Positions 1 through 32,019 of a stretch of DNA of 64,000 bases are shown here, piece after piece (position 1 is the first letter of the stretch; the number at the start of each line of letters is the position of its first letter). The notes beneath the pieces are model-generated. The model did no database searches, was not told the origin of the DNA, and saw only the letters and a list, made by a program, of their open reading frames with translations. The position numbers were made by a program, and so were the translations under genes. The DNA lies in the NCBI GenBank assembly GCA_023974075.1, contig CM043790.1:22775626-22839625 (forward strand), read 5' to 3'. The DNA comes from Chaenocephalus aceratus. Taxonomy: Eukaryota; Chordata; Actinopteri; Perciformes; Channichthyidae.

Positions 1-1
1 G

Positions 2-19192
<19,191 letters not shown>

Positions 19193-22118
19193 CCACTCTG
19201 ACCTCAGGCACCAGCCGGCTGACCCCTGCTCTCCACGTCATCTGTAGCTGAGCCCAGGTGCCCCTACCTCCCCTCAACCAGGCTCCTGGAAGGATGAGAA
19301 AAAAGCTGGGGCATTATCTGAGCTTTCCTTCCTCGCTCCCCTCGTCCACCCTGGAACAAACTTTCACAACTACAAAGTGCTTTCCGGTCTCATGTGTCTC
19401 TCTAATGTCAGGTCTGTACAATCAAATGAGTGATGTTCACAAAATGTTGTCAAATATGGCACTTTGAGCAAATATCAGATTACACACTGCAAACGGAGGG
19501 CTTTTTGATGACTGCTGTGTCAGGAGGTGGGAAAGACACTACAGACCTAATTCTATATCAGGCATCACAGCATATTCTAGGTTTGTAAAAAAGGTTAAAA
19601 GCTCACTGTATGTATTTGTGAACTCACCAAATTTGATTTTCACTTGTAGTATAATAAGAAAAGTATTGCACACCTGTTAGTCTGGGACAGGTGCGTTGGG
19701 AGAGAAGGATATCCGATGAAAGAAGCAAACCTCCGCACAAAGTCTCGGAGCATACTGCCAACCTTCCTCTCCCTAGACGTCGTCATTCACAGCAAGAACT
19801 GCTAGATAAAGCACAGTTACCTCACCCACTGCTATCTCTGTCTTTCACCCTTTAAATTCCTCTTGCATATTTCTAGGTAAGAGTATTCCTTACATGGGAC
19901 AGGAAAGCACTTTTTGTCTCAGAAACAGGGAGCTGCTACATCGAGAGGGGAGCAGCGAGGAGCTCAGTTCAGGGGGTGGATCATGGAGCCATGTAGATGC
20001 TTAGTTTGTATTGCAGTCAGTGTTCCCTAACTAGTAGGTTGGAGCCACTAGTTAAAGATACAGCTACTGGTGGCTGAACATCTCAACACTTAGGAAACGC
20101 CACTTTTTAACCAAATATAAATGCAGCATGTTCTCCAAATGTTTCCTCTCCCAGCTTGGAGCTGCGGGGGAGTTCTTGTAGCCGGGATTAAGAGGTAGGT
20201 ACGTTTTACTGTGTAGGCAGTGGCTGGGTCACTGGCATGAGAGGGGGATTAAGCCGGACCTTTGACACAGATCGGAGGACAGCTTTTAGTTACACTATGT
20301 TCTCAAATACTAATGAGAGAGAGAGGGAAAGAGAGAGGGGGGAAACAAAAAAAAGCTTTTACTCTGAGACTTATTAATTTTTAGATGGTTTTGCACACAA
20401 CGTCCACTTGTTTATGAGGTATGCAATGTTTCTTTTGAGAACGTTCTAGTGGCCTTGGAGCATGCACAGAGATCATTACTGGACCTAATGCAGGGATAAT
20501 AGTCCTCTGTAATATTGGTGCTAAGGCATGATGTAAGAACTTGTGATCTGATCCACTGATCATTCAGTCTCATCCAAAGGTTCTATAGATGTTACTTAAA
20601 GCCCACCTGTTCTTTAGTTTGTAGACTGAACACTGAAGAATACAAGCAATGCCCTTTTTACTTGTATTTTTCAGATCACTTTCAAATGCAAGTGATGCCT
20701 CCTTTTTATTGTATTTTTTGAAATCTTCAGGGTCGGAGTTTTTAAGTACTAAGTGCATCTACATTTACAGGAAATAAAAGTCACTTTTCAGCATATTTTG
20801 ACTTTTTAGATCGGTTTGTAAATAACGTGATATTTAACACGTACAGTGACTGAATAAAGGTAATTAAGGTGTTGTGCATTCTTAAAAAAAAAAAGTTAAA
20901 AGCAGTGCAGTTGTCTTTTTGTGTCTAATTTTGTCTTCAGGACAAAATGTGTGCGTGTGTGACAGTACTGCCATAACTTGCGGAAAGTCATGTTCTATAG
21001 AGATATATATATATATATAAATATAATACATCTATATAAAAATATTTACTGTATGGATATGCATTGAATGTTTGCACAGAATCTTTAGAGCGAGCTGCTC
21101 TGAACAAAATGACATTGAGTTAGTGTCCTCAGCAGAGACTGAGGAATGAAGTGTCAAAAAATCTTGTGTCAAATGTGTGAACTAAAAATGTTTTCAAACC
21201 GTGACTGTGTGATGGGAGAGTACTTTTCTTGCATTTATTTCTAACTGTCATTTTTATATATTTTCACCATACGGTGATGTAAATGTACTACCCTGAGATT
21301 CCAGTGTTGTCTTTTCTTCTTACCTGTTATGTCAGCAGTTGTTGTTGGTTGATGTCATAGGCAGACTGCGCCTGATGGTCACCAACCATCATGGCCCTCC
21401 TGCTGTTTTAGCATAAACATAATATTGCAAAACAGAACCGCATCTGGAAGCTTACTACCAAACTTCCTGTGTATGTTGGATTTAAAGATGCATTTGGTTG
21501 GACTAACTGGGTTTTTACTTAAAAACAGCTGTTGCTTTTGGAGGATGTTAGTTGGATCCTTGTTTTTGTACTTTGCGTCCGTTAAACCTCCCTTATTTTG
21601 GCCTGTGTGTCCCTGCCCTTGCCTTAATGTCTTGTCATCTCTTTTTCTCGACTCTTTATTGAGGAACAGAGCTGATTAAGGGGCTTCTGTCAACTTCATG
21701 GTATTTGTTTCTTTTGCATTTGTATAATAAATGTACTGCCTTCTGTCTGTTTGTGTTAAGAAAGCAAAACGGACACGTTTGTGAGTTATTTGGATTTTGT
21801 ATGTATGTAAATAAATAAATTATAAGCCTTGGTTTCTTGCAAACGTGTTTTTCAATGATGGGCACCACTGATTATATATATTACATGTACTTTGTTATCC
21901 CAATCTGGTGTGAATATTATTCGACCCTTAAAAAAACAAAACAAGCTCTTATAAATGTATATGTACAGCTCTGTGAAATCATCTTTATCACATTTTACTG
22001 TAGATTTTGTCTACTGGTAGCCCTTGTGCAAAACAAATACTAAGGCATTCTTTGGTTAATCTTGTGCTTTACAAATGTAAAAAACCTGGCTATTAAGACG
22101 TATTAGAGAAGCAATAAA
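19193..22118 (+). other. erc1: erc1 3'UTR with several poly(A) signals
   Basis: No coding sequence follows the stop. AATAAA occurs at 20853-20858, 21726-21731, 21810-21815 and 22113-22118, so the transcript probably has alternative 3' ends. The long AT-rich unique sequence lacks recognisable transposons, which fits a retained UTR. The exact cleavage site cannot be read from sequence alone. Confidence 0.6.
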
Positions 22119-22227
22119 AGTGAAGCCCTAAACTGCACAAACCTTAGATCTATGGTCATAACTATAAATCACATGAATGTTAAAACTGTTAAATGAATTA
22201 AAACACACAAATTAAACATTTGCCATC

Positions 22228-23017
22228 TTTATTCATAAATATCACTACTGTATGAATATAAAACAATCTTAAATTACTGCTTTTTTTTTTTAAACAAATA
22301 CTCTGACACTATCGTTGGAAGCTCCTCAGGAGAAAACCACTGATAACAGTTTTTAGGTATTGCATATAGCCTTCGCAGCTGTTAATTACTACGCCTTACT
22401 GTAGTTGTGTTGATGAACCTTTGACAGAGTAGCATACTGGAACATCTAGTATATACTTATTTCCTCAGGAATATGAAACATAGCCAACTATACACAGGTA
22501 AACAAAGAGACAGCGAGTGATCCATCCACTTCAATTTGAAGTACAATTTTGTCAACAGTCACTCAATAGAAAAAATATTGGTTACACAAGTAAAAAATAC
22601 ATCAGCCAAAAAGCAATTCTATCAAAATGTGCCTTTCTGTTAAGAGTTAAAATGCCTAGCTATTTTTATGCAATGAGATCTTTTAAAATATCTGAATCTT
22701 CATTGGAAGGTGAGTCACAAAAATATGCAATTTAATCTATTATTCAGCAATAGTAGGCACTCCTGTGTTTGATGGGTGAGGTAGCTAGATATTAGGAACT
22801 GTACACAGGCTGAGATTAAACAATGCACATTAGAAGAGAGTGCCAGGCTGAAACTAAGAGCAGAGTATTGCAGGAATGTGAACAATATTCCAGTGATCAA
22901 TGCAGAGCCCCTCTTCTTGTTTTTACTCACAGTATTGAAGTTAAAATTAAGAATGGAGTCCCTACATAACTGAGCACTATACACAATGAAACACATGTAT
23001 ACTGAATGAGAGAGATT
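22228..23017 (-). other. fbxl14: fbxl14 3'UTR with poly(A) signal
   Basis: On the minus strand AATAAA lies at 22233-22228, about 790 bases after the fbxl14 stop, with no other ORF between. The 3' ends of erc1 and fbxl14 therefore converge within about 100 bp. Confidence 0.55.
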
Positions 23018-24220
23018 TCACCTCACTCTCTCACTCTCAGTCATCTGCCACAGTCCCAGGTTTAACACTTTAAGGCACGGGAGTTGTGTTATCCTCTCCA
23101 GACCCCTCTTAGTAATCTTTGTACACCCGTACAGATCAATCCCAGTCAGCTGAGTGAGATGGTCAGCTATCAACTCCAACCCTTTGTCTGTGATCCTCAC
23201 ACACTGTCCAATGTTGAGAGTCTTGAGTTCATGCATCTGGCGTACCATCCTGTTAATGCCATCATCACTGATGTGGCAGGAGCACAGGGAGAGGGACTTG
23301 AGCTGATACAAGCCCTGGGCGATGTAAGCCATGCTCTGGTCTCCAATCTTGTCACAAAAGGAGACATCAAGTCCAGAGAGCCGGAGGGAGCCCATGGCCA
23401 GATGCATTATCCCCGTGTCACTGATATTATCACACGACCGCAGGTTCAGGCTGCACAGGTGGGTCATGTGTGACAGGTGGATCATCCCTGCGTCTGATAT
23501 CCCTCCGCAGAAGCTGAGGTTGAGCACTTTGAGTTTGTTCAGACCCTTTGAGACATGTTTGAGAGAAAGGTCTGTCAGCTTCTGGCAGTCCTGCAAGGTT
23601 AGCTTCTCCAGGGACAGGCAGCCCTCTGCTGCGCTGCGGGTCATGCCGGACAGGTGACCGATGCCCACATCCGACACATGCCTGCAGCTGCGCAGGTTAA
23701 GGCTCTTGAGTCTGTGCAAGCCCCAGGCAATGAGCAACAGGCCGGTGTTTGTGATATTGCTGCATCCCCCAAGTTCAAGCACCTCCAGGTTTTTGAGGTA
23801 CTGGGCAATCCTACCCAGGCTGGAGTCAGTGATCTGTTTACAAAGGCTGAGGTTCAGCACCCGCAGTGATGGGATGTCCTGCACAAAGGCATGTCCGAGT
23901 CCGTTGTCTGTGAGGTTAAAACACCCACACAGGTTAAGGCTTTCAATGTGCGGCATCCCTTGAATCACGTAGCTCAGACTTCGCCTTAAGCTGAGAATTT
24001 GAACTTTTTTGATCCCCCTGGTCTGCAGGCTGGGGAACAGAGACGGGTTAGCTCTCCGCAGATGGAGCTTGGCTTCCACCCCCCTCCACACCGACTTGTG
24101 GTAGGACGCGTCCCTCCAGGCCGCGCACACTTGGGCTACTCTCCCTTTGTCTTTAACGTCCAGATAACTGAAAATAATGGCCAGGATCTCCGGGAAAAGG
24201 CACGATATATGGGTCTCCAT
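23018..24220 (-). CDS. fbxl14: F-box/LRR-repeat protein 14, SCF ubiquitin ligase receptor
   Basis: FBXL14 (Xenopus Ppa) is a substrate receptor of SCF E3 ligases. From family knowledge it directs Snail-, Slug- and Twist-type factors to degradation. The F-box is residues about 3-48 (METHISCLFPEILAIIFSYL, then CAAWRD, W-G-VEAKLHLR), followed by about eleven cysteine-type leucine-rich repeats with LNLxxC...ITDxGL motifs to the end. I start at METHIS (24220), which gives 400 residues, the usual family length; an in-frame ATG nine bases upstream (24229) would add MFE. The gene is intact and single-exon. The last codons (SERVR-stop) overlap a possible splice donor AG/GTGAAA at about 23020, so a longer spliced C-terminus is possible. 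It lies tail to tail with erc1. Confidence 0.97.
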   Translation of the reverse strand: METHISCLFPEILAIIFSYLDVKDKGRVAQVCAAWRDASYHKSVWRGVEAKLHLRRANPSLFPSLQTRGIKKVQILSLRRSLSYVIQGMPHIESLNLCGCFNLTDNGLGHAFVQDIPSLRVLNLSLCKQITDSSLGRIAQYLKNLEVLELGGCSNITNTGLLLIAWGLHRLKSLNLRSCRHVSDVGIGHLSGMTRSAAEGCLSLEKLTLQDCQKLTDLSLKHVSKGLNKLKVLNLSFCGGISDAGMIHLSHMTHLCSLNLRSCDNISDTGIMHLAMGSLRLSGLDVSFCDKIGDQSMAYIAQGLYQLKSLSLCSCHISDDGINRMVRQMHELKTLNIGQCVRITDKGLELIADHLTQLTGIDLYGCTKITKRGLERITQLPCLKVLNLGLWQMTESERVR

Positions 24221-24926
24221 TTCAAACATGACTGCAGGATGGCTGCGTTTAGCAGCAGAGGTTGACTCTGGCCGACAATACTGTCGTGGTTAGCTCGCCG
24301 AAACTCTCCTGCCGAAGTTGCTGGCTCGCTCGGCGGTGTTAGCTAATGTCAGCTAGCATTCACGCTAACTATAGCCAGTTAGCTTTGTGTGTAACGTAAC
24401 AGAAGCAACCCATCTTGTAGGGGCGAACCTATTATGACTTGCGATTAAATAAACGATGGTGTAAAATTAACACAATAGACACAGTTCTTGGTGTGATAAC
24501 TTGGATGCGGGAAACTCCGAAAGGCAGTCGTAATATTTACTTAGCAGGCTAGGCTAAGGCTGCTAGGCTAACGCTGTTGCGCTAACGTTAGCAAACGTCG
24601 GCGTAGCGTTAGCTGTGTAAACTTGTGAAAAGCCGAGCAACATCCCCGTTCAAGCCGTTCAAAGCAAGTTATCGGCTACTCCCGTTCCTCGCAAAGTATA
24701 TCCAATAACTTTTTAGTCTTCAGAAACTTTCATCCCCAAAGCTTTTTCTCCTCGTACAAAGGTAACTGCCAGGCTCCTTTAACGTATGAGGCATTTCCAG
24801 TAGCGGCGGAGCATCCCGGATCGCTCTGTGCCCGCTCTCAGCGGCTCAGACTCTGCCAGCGGCTCCTAGTGGAGGGGACGAGTAGCATTACTGCTTAATG
24901 TTACGAATAACATTATTATACGATGC
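24221..24926 (-). promoter_or_regulatory. fbxl14: fbxl14 5'UTR and likely promoter region
   Basis: About 650 bp upstream of fbxl14 is relatively rich in CpG and in GCTAAC/GTTAGC/GCTAGC repeats, unlike the AT-rich surroundings. No TATA box is evident at a sensible distance. This suggests a CpG-type promoter. The transcription start is not determinable here. Confidence 0.4.
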
Positions 24927-25355
24927 ATCAAAGACAAGACAGTGGTGGAAGAAATATTCAGATGCTTTACTTGAGTTAAAGTACTAATACATTATTGTCA
25001 AAATACTTAATACAAAAGTATTAGAAGTAAAATGTACTTAAAAAAGTAAGTAAGCCTAAAGTAATCATTGTGCAGAAAATAATTGCCTTAATGTGTGTAT
25101 ATATAATTATATTTATATATGTGACAATGTTCTGGTTGACCTTTTGTAAAGTACTGAAATAATTAGACTTTTTGGTAATTGAATGAGTAAGTCCACTAGT
25201 TAAATTTTAGAGATGCATTTTGTTAAAAGTAGCTAAAGCTGTTTATTAAATGTAGTGGAGTAGAAGTATAAAGTAGCATTAAATGGAAATACTCAAGTAA
25301 AGTACACATACCTCAACATTTTACTTAAGCACACGTACCCACCTATGATCAAAGA
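24927..25355. mobile_element. hAT-type MITE with 8-bp target duplication
   Basis: The element spans 24935-25347, flanked by ATCAAAGA on both sides (24927-24934 and 25348-25355). The left part contains CAGTGGTGGAAGAAATATTC and TTTACTTGAGTTAAAGTACT. The right part is the imperfect inverse (ACTTAAG, CCCACCTATG). A related copy lies at about 16098. No coding sequence. Confidence 0.7.
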
Positions 25356-25984
25356 TACTATTGCATCCTTCAGCAAGAAGAAAAAACATAACTATACAGA
25401 AGTAGAAAATTAGAACAATATATGTTATGTTTGTTCAAACAGTTTTAGTTTAAAAAACTAGAAAAAAGTGACACATGCATAATTAATATACCTTGGAGGG
25501 TTTTAAGTGTTGCTTATTGTTTTGAGTTTTCTTGCCAATAATTCACTTTTTATACATACAGATAAGAACCCCACATAGGCAAACAGCCAAAGAAAATATA
25601 TATTAAGACAAATTAACATCAACATTGGGACAAACAAACACAAGGTAAAATGTTTCTATTGAAATGTAATGTATAATGCATGGGAATACCTGAGTACTAA
25701 AACGTAATTTAAATAAATAAGAAAAGTAAATGGGGACAGAGTGTGTGACATGTTTTACCTCTTTCAAGTGGGATAACATTGACACAACACAAATAACGTT
25801 ATTCGTCTGTTTTACACCTTGACACTGATTTGTATACCATTGATTTAATATGGTTTTGCTATTATTAATTGATTGAATGTTAAATAATTGCCAAATATTT
25901 GTATAATGTAATATCTCTTGGCAGAGCTGTTTCATGGGATATCATAACACTACTGCATGTGTGCAAACAAAAGTAACTCACTCA

Positions 25985-26045
25985 CAAAAAACACCGATTT
26001 ACTGTCGCCTCTGTAATCCGGACACTTAGACTTGAAATTATGTAA
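25985..26045 (+). pseudogene. IS630/Tc1-mariner-like transposase scrap
   Basis: One frame reads RFTVASVIRTLRLE, the DNA-binding-region motif of fish IS630-like transposases. The same segment, with two residues missing, occurs at 27387-27426. Only about 15 residues survive. Confidence 0.5.
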
Positions 26046-27156
26046 GTAAATTGGCCAATGCCACCAAAATGAAAGTTTGTAATTGCGTCAGTTGTAGTGC
26101 TTTACATTTTTTTAGGTTTTTTCACCATGTTAGTCGACTCTAGAAATCTTCACACGAATTCACACATCACCCAAGTATTGGGTTTTGTTCTGTCCGTTTT
26201 GTGTAGCCGAATGCTATTGTGTTTCACAATTTGCATTTTATATTCAGATTTTTCAACAGTAGGTGAAGGTTTACTGGGAAAAGTTAATACTGCAGTACAC
26301 AGAAAAAAGGATATGCACTGTAGACAGTTCAGCAATGTGTTACAGTTACAAATTCACCTTTGATATTCCATGTAAAGTCATGCCAAAGAAACCAACAAAA
26401 CCTACAACAACAACAAAAAACAACACTAGTTCAGTTAAAAACAGCAAACTGTACCTCCTCCCTGTTTGTAACACTATGTCAGAGATAATGGCTGAAATGG
26501 GAAAGAATGTTTAGAAGTTGTGTAGAGTTTGGCGATTTAACTGAGAACCAACTCATTGGTTTTAATCAGCAAGTCATTTGTAAACTTTCATGTATTTGTG
26601 TAGCAATACCAGCAATGAGAAGTTTCCGTCGTTCAAGTCACCTTTAAACCTTCAGAGTCACCTTTGACCTTCAGGGGCACAGCTAGAAATCCTGGGCCCC
26701 CTGACATCAGCTCACCAGGGGCACTGAAACAATAAATACCTACAATTCCTGGAATTTTCCAAGGCTCCAGTCTAGCTATGGACTCCTGAATCTTTCAACA
26801 CAACAGCTATTTAGTTCAGTTAGACAGCCTGAGACCTCTCAGAACAAAAAACAATAACAAAGCCAGAAAGCTTCTTATATCTTAGTAGAAATATTGTACC
26901 CAACAGAAAAAACAAGTTAAAATGCAGTCTGTTCTCCAGTTCTCAAAGGAAGAATCTTTCATTAAAATACAAAGGAAAAGACCATTGGAAGTGAATAAAT
27001 TATATTTCATTTGTAATATTTAAAAAGTTTAGGCCTTATATCGTTTTTGGAATTCCATGTATCTTATACACCATTAAACATAATTTGTTGCATTGGTCTT
27101 GACAAAGTGCTCGAATGAAGCCAAAAAAACACACTCAGAAATGTTAATGCTTCTAA
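26046..27156. other. intergenic AT-rich stretch
   Basis: No gene seen. At about 26679-26740 there is GGGGCACAGCTAGAAATCCTGG followed by CCCCCTGACA, resembling one end of a hAT-type repeat with no visible partner end. The two open frames (26097-26363 and 26263-26514) have no family resemblance. Confidence 0.4.
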
Positions 27157-27800
27157 TACAGTTTTTCTCGATTGCTAACACACTAAAATTATACATAAAG
27201 CACAACTATTTTAACTGACAAAAAAAGGGGCAAAACATCAGCTCAAATCTCTAAAACTCTAAACACGTTTTCAGCTTTTCACACAATTTGCAAATCAACA
27301 TGCCACTTTTTGCAAACCATTGCACACGTTATCAACCATGGTTTGACGATGAGAGAGGCTGGACAGAGGGTTCAGCCTAATCTAAGCCGATTTACTGTCG
27401 CCTCTGTAACACTTAGACTTGAAAACAGGTTAGTTACCAGTTTTTAGCTCTGCATAATTCATGATATATCAGTGTTTATATCTGTTGTGTGAAACGTATT
27501 TACTTAATTACTGTAATTGAATTGTTGGCATGTTGCATACTATAACTGTACACAAATCCTGCACAATTTACTGTGGTAAACTTACTTTTATGCAACACAG
27601 GCACTGACCGACCACTATATCTTTGTTGTTTATCAGAAGGACTGAGAAAAAAAGAGGTCCAGGTGGAAAGCTAAGAATTTCCAATGAGGCACAGGTAGCA
27701 GAAGTTACAAACTGGGTTTTGGCAAACAATGCATCACACTTAGAGAGATCCGAAGCATATATGTGCTGAGATGCATGTTGCACAATGTTATTTTTGAATA
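27157..27800 (+). mobile_element. IS630/Tc1-mariner-like transposon remnant
   Basis: TA followed by CAGTTTTTCTCGATTGCTAA marks a left terminal repeat, also found inverted at 58485-58509. Inside, from 27349, one frame reads MREAGQRVQPNLSRFTVASV then TLRLENR. After a gap, GPGGKLRISNEAQVAEVTNW and VLANNAS appear at about 27655-27740. These are helix-turn-helix and pre-catalytic motifs of an IS630-type transposase. The catalytic DDE part and the right end are missing. Confidence 0.65.
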
Positions 27801-29067
27801 AAAAACTCATTTGTATTTCTTCATTTACTGTATTTCTGTATAATCAAGCAACTTTCTCTGCAGAAACCTCTATGTACAGAGCAGGCGCGCCGGATTCATT
27901 TTAGAATTGGGGGTCCAAAAAAAGTGCGTGTGGTATGGCCCAGAGCTATTTAATAGAAGAGTTACGACATCTCCGTTCACTCCAATGGACCACTTTTTTA
28001 CAGCAATGGCGGATCGTGGAGCCTCTCAATCGTTCCCCGGAAGTTAGCGCCAAGGCTGGCAGAGCTGTGGAGTTGCAGCATAATACACCGTTCGTGACGG
28101 ACTTTTAAAGGTAAGAAGAAGTTTAAAGATGTATATTGCGGATATTATCAGTACATCTGATCAATGAACATGTGTATTAAAGGATGTCAGTGGATTATCC
28201 CTAAATTAGTAGATTTAGGGAACGTTTACAGATAACAGATTAAGCTAGCATACCGAAGCAAGTTAGCAACACACGTTGAACAGCCTTTTAATTGTAAATT
28301 CCGTTCTCTTAATGTCATTTCGTCCAACATGTTGAATTAGAGAAGAGGGGCTTCTAAACGGGATTGTATGCAGGGGTGGAGGGAGTTAAATATTAGATAA
28401 ATATAACTTTGGTGCGTGTAAGAGTGAGTGTTTTTAGCAGAGCCATATTGTGTCCTTGTGATTCTGTTGATTATTACCTGTCTGTATAATGTTGCAGCTC
28501 AGCTGATTTTGGATTGATGGCAAAGGGAGAGGGACTTAAGTGAGAGTGAAAACACAAGGTACGTTTAATACTACTGTTTTATATAAGTAAACACCTTATC
28601 TCCCCAAGGCAATAGGTGTGCTATATAGGTGTGTATAACCCTTTCTCCTGTCTGTTGCTCCCTCTCTCAGCACAAGAACCAGAGGGGGGTTCAATAGCCG
28701 CTTTCACACCGCAGGACTTGCGGTACTTTAGTGCCGGCACTAAATCCGCCAGGGGGCTAGTGCCAATCGCATTCACACCGCAGTACTTTCCCTGAGGCAC
28801 GATTACGCTGACGTCACTTCGTCTTCTTCTTCTCTGGGTTTACTGGCAGGCCGCAAAACCACTTCACGGCGAGTACAACAAAAAAACGAGAGAAGAAGAA
28901 CTACACGGGGGAGGGGGTATAAAGCCCACCCGCTGTATGAGGCGTTTGTTTACTTTCAGACATGATGGAGTTCAATGAGCTTGTTGTCTTTGTGCTCATG
29001 TTATACAGCTTTGTAACTGGGTTATTGCAGCCAACTAGGGATTTGACCCACTCGTCGGATGCTGTAA

Positions 29068-29541
29068 GTGCAATCGAAGGCGTACCATAACGAGTATTTC
29101 AACCACAAAGGCTGGCACCCGCTCGTCCTGCAGGGTGTTGTGGATGCTAGGGGCCTCTTTTGGAGTGTTTTTGTTGGCTTACCAGGTAGCATGCATGATA
29201 GCAGAGTGTTCAGCATGTCCTCACTGGTTAGTTTTGTGGATAGGGGTGGTCTACTTCCTCATGTAACAAGGCATATTGGGGGACATGATGTGGGTTACTA
29301 TATTCTTGGGGACTCAGCCTACCCCCTGCAAAGATGGCTGATGAAACCTTTCCAGGACAATGGAAGGCTTTGTACAGTGCATTTGGTTCTCTCTTTTATT
29401 TACCACATTCAAGACAGGCACAATTACAATAGTGCAGACACACCTTTTGTGCAAAGAAAATATGTCAGTATCAAAACAGTGTGGCAATATAATAACAAAC
29501 TGCCAGGTGTCATATGCACATTAAATAGGCTCAGCAGTTAA
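29068..29541 (+). pseudogene. Harbinger DDE transposase (HARBI1-like), truncated
   Basis: Residues about 9-101 carry the family signature: YFNHKGWHPLVLQGVVDARG with the first catalytic Asp (residue 26), LPGSMHDSRVF, then VGYYILGDSAYPLQRWLMKP with the second Asp (residue 82). After FQDNGRL the similarity stops, so the catalytic Glu and C-terminus are missing. The likely original start (ATG at about 28962, MEFNELVVFV) is separated by a stop. The full family length is about 350 residues. This copy cannot transpose itself. Confidence 0.85.
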
Positions 29542-30303
29542 CACACCTTTTATTATACATCCTCCTGAGAGGAACTCGGTACACTAACTCCTAAGATGTT
29601 CCCTTACTATAATTAATTAAAATATTGAACTCACAACACTGGTAATTACAAATTTAACCATTTCTCTTTCAATAAATAAATAGTGCTTGTGTTGATGGAC
29701 GCCGTTTTGAAATACAATGAAATGATCTATTTCAAAGCCACATTGTGGGTGGGACACAACTAAAGCTTCGCCAGTTTATAACCGATGAAACATGATGGTA
29801 TCAGAATAATCACTTAAATGTGATGTATAGGATGCTACAACACAGGTCACTGTAAAGATAGTGTCAGAGGAGAAATAAGCAAGATACATTATCTGTTAAA
29901 TCGCCATGGAGGTTATCTTTTATTTATCAGCAGCAGATCAATAAGTGTCAGTATCAAAACATAACACTGGAAAATACAATAGGTAGGCTCAGCAGACAGA
30001 CCGTAGTGCAAAGTTAAAGTGTCACATGATTATCTACTAAATAGTGAATTCAGCATCAACTTCACCAAGATGAAGTTCAAAACAATGTAACAGACACACC
30101 TTAGTGCAAGTTAGGTGTCAGTATTAAAAAACAGTGGCAATATATATATAATAATAGAAAATCAACTTAAATAAAATGTACCCAAAAAAAATACACTTAT
30201 AACAAATATATAAAAATAGCACTGTAAGAGTTGAACTGTGGGCTAAGCCCTGAATGTTTCCATGTCCAGGAAACACCGCTGTGTGTCAATATTTAAAACA
30301 ATA

Positions 30304-30528
30304 CTACAGGGAGGAAGGCCTGTTTGACTTCACTAGCTCTGAAAGCACTCCCAGAAACCCCTGCTGAAAAGCCTTTTGTTGCTCCATGTGCTGTGCCAAG
30401 ACTGCGTCCCGTTCATCCTGGCGCTCCATCATCGCAATCACCCTGTCCTCTGTTTCCTGGGCCTTGTGTAAAAGCATCATCTGGTCCTCGTGCATCGCCT
30501 TGCTGGCCATGGCACGCCTGTCCTCCAT
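30304..30528 (-). pseudogene. C-terminal part of the Harbinger Myb/SANT-like protein
   Basis: A 74-codon frame with a glutamine- and charge-rich amphipathic helix (ETEDRVIAMMERQDERDAVL), typical of the C-terminus of the DNA-binding partner encoded by PIF/Harbinger elements. It lies on the same strand as the N-terminal piece at 31333-31566, separated by the (CA)n tract. Confidence 0.5.
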
Positions 30529-30707
30529 AGTCTCGATGGTGGCAAAGAAGTTCTCATCATGTGTGTCCTGTGCGCGCTTTCCTAAGAGGAAACATTATTT
30601 AAATCACCATGTAGTTTTACAGGCAGAAGGGACACGGTCAGGCTGTTAGGGCTATTCCGACTGATAGGGTTAGGCACAGACACACACACTTACAGACACA
30701 CACAAGA

Positions 30708-30944
<237 letters not shown>

Positions 30945-31332
30945 TACGTTTTCTTACCGGAAGTCATGTGACCTAGCCCGGATGTTTACAATTTTGTGAG
31001 CGTAAAATGGGCGCGAAAAGTGTAAACGCCTGCCTAGGCAAACACGTTTTCCACGGTGTTTCATAATTCATAATTGTACCATGAAGGAAGTAAACGTGAT
31101 TGTGAAGCTACAGTGTGTGTGAACGTACTTTTGCGTTTGGTTGATGGAAAGGGAGACGAGCAACGGCTGCTGTTGCGATCGGGAAAGGAAAGTCCACTCG
31201 TTTCCAATCCAGCGAGTTGTCCCGCCTCGCCTGAAACAAACAAATGTAGTGCCATGAGTTAGTGAAGCACATTACAGAAAACACTGCCCACTTATTCACA
31301 AGTCAAAACGTTTTCATGGCGGCCGAGAATAG

Positions 31333-31566
31333 CTAGTTAGATGTTATGTTATTAGCCAGCTCAGGGCCGGCGAGCTCCCACAGCAGCGTGCCCGAGTCGA
31401 TGGTCATTTCAAGTAGCTTTTGCGAACATCGCTCAAAACATTTAGAGTTGGGAACTGCTTGTTGTAGCTGCTGCATCCCTGCATCTGAGTAAATTGACAG
31501 AAGCGCCGACACTTCCTCATCATTCCACCGCTCCGGTGCTGTACGTGTTGTCATAACTGCAAACAA
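31333..31566 (-). pseudogene. Myb/SANT-like domain, N-terminal part (Harbinger partner protein)
   Basis: The frame begins MFAVMTTRTAPERWNDEEVS and continues ALLSIYSDAGMQQLQQAVPN and KCFERCSQKLLEM. The W-x-x-E-E-V-x-x-L-L pattern is that of Myb/SANT-like domains that help the Harbinger transposase bind DNA. Similarity ends after about residue 55, and the third helix and linker are lost. Confidence 0.7.
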
Positions 31567-32019
31567 CCTACTCGCTCAGGTGTGGATGTGGTTTTGTAGC
31601 GAGGGAAAAAATGGCTGCCTAACAAAACAAATTCAGAGTCTAACGGGGCGTGGTTTGCAATTCGCCCAGCCAATAGAAATAGAATAGAAATTGGCACTCT
31701 TTTGTCACCAGGTTCGTACCACCTCTCTAGCAGGGACTAAAAAGTACCTAAAAAGTTCCCGGCACTGAGTAGTCCCGGCGGTGTGAACGCGACATTATTG
31801 GTACTAACGGAACTAAAGAACCAGGGAAAGTCCTGCGGTGTGAACGCGGCTAATGGAGCCTGAATACCTGCACTGAGACCCTCACCCTGCACCCTGAGTC
31901 TCAACTCTAGTGTTTTTCAAGCCTTTCCCTGTTTTTTTGTATTAAACAAAACATTAAGCTTTCCCAATGGTGTGGTTTTCGTTTTGTGAAAAAGTGCAAA
32001 TGCAGTGTTTGTATATAAA

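Noticed and set aside
23084..24265. Open frames on the plus strand across fbxl14
   Set aside because: Shadows of the leucine-rich repeat codons of fbxl14; the minus-strand frame is the conserved one.
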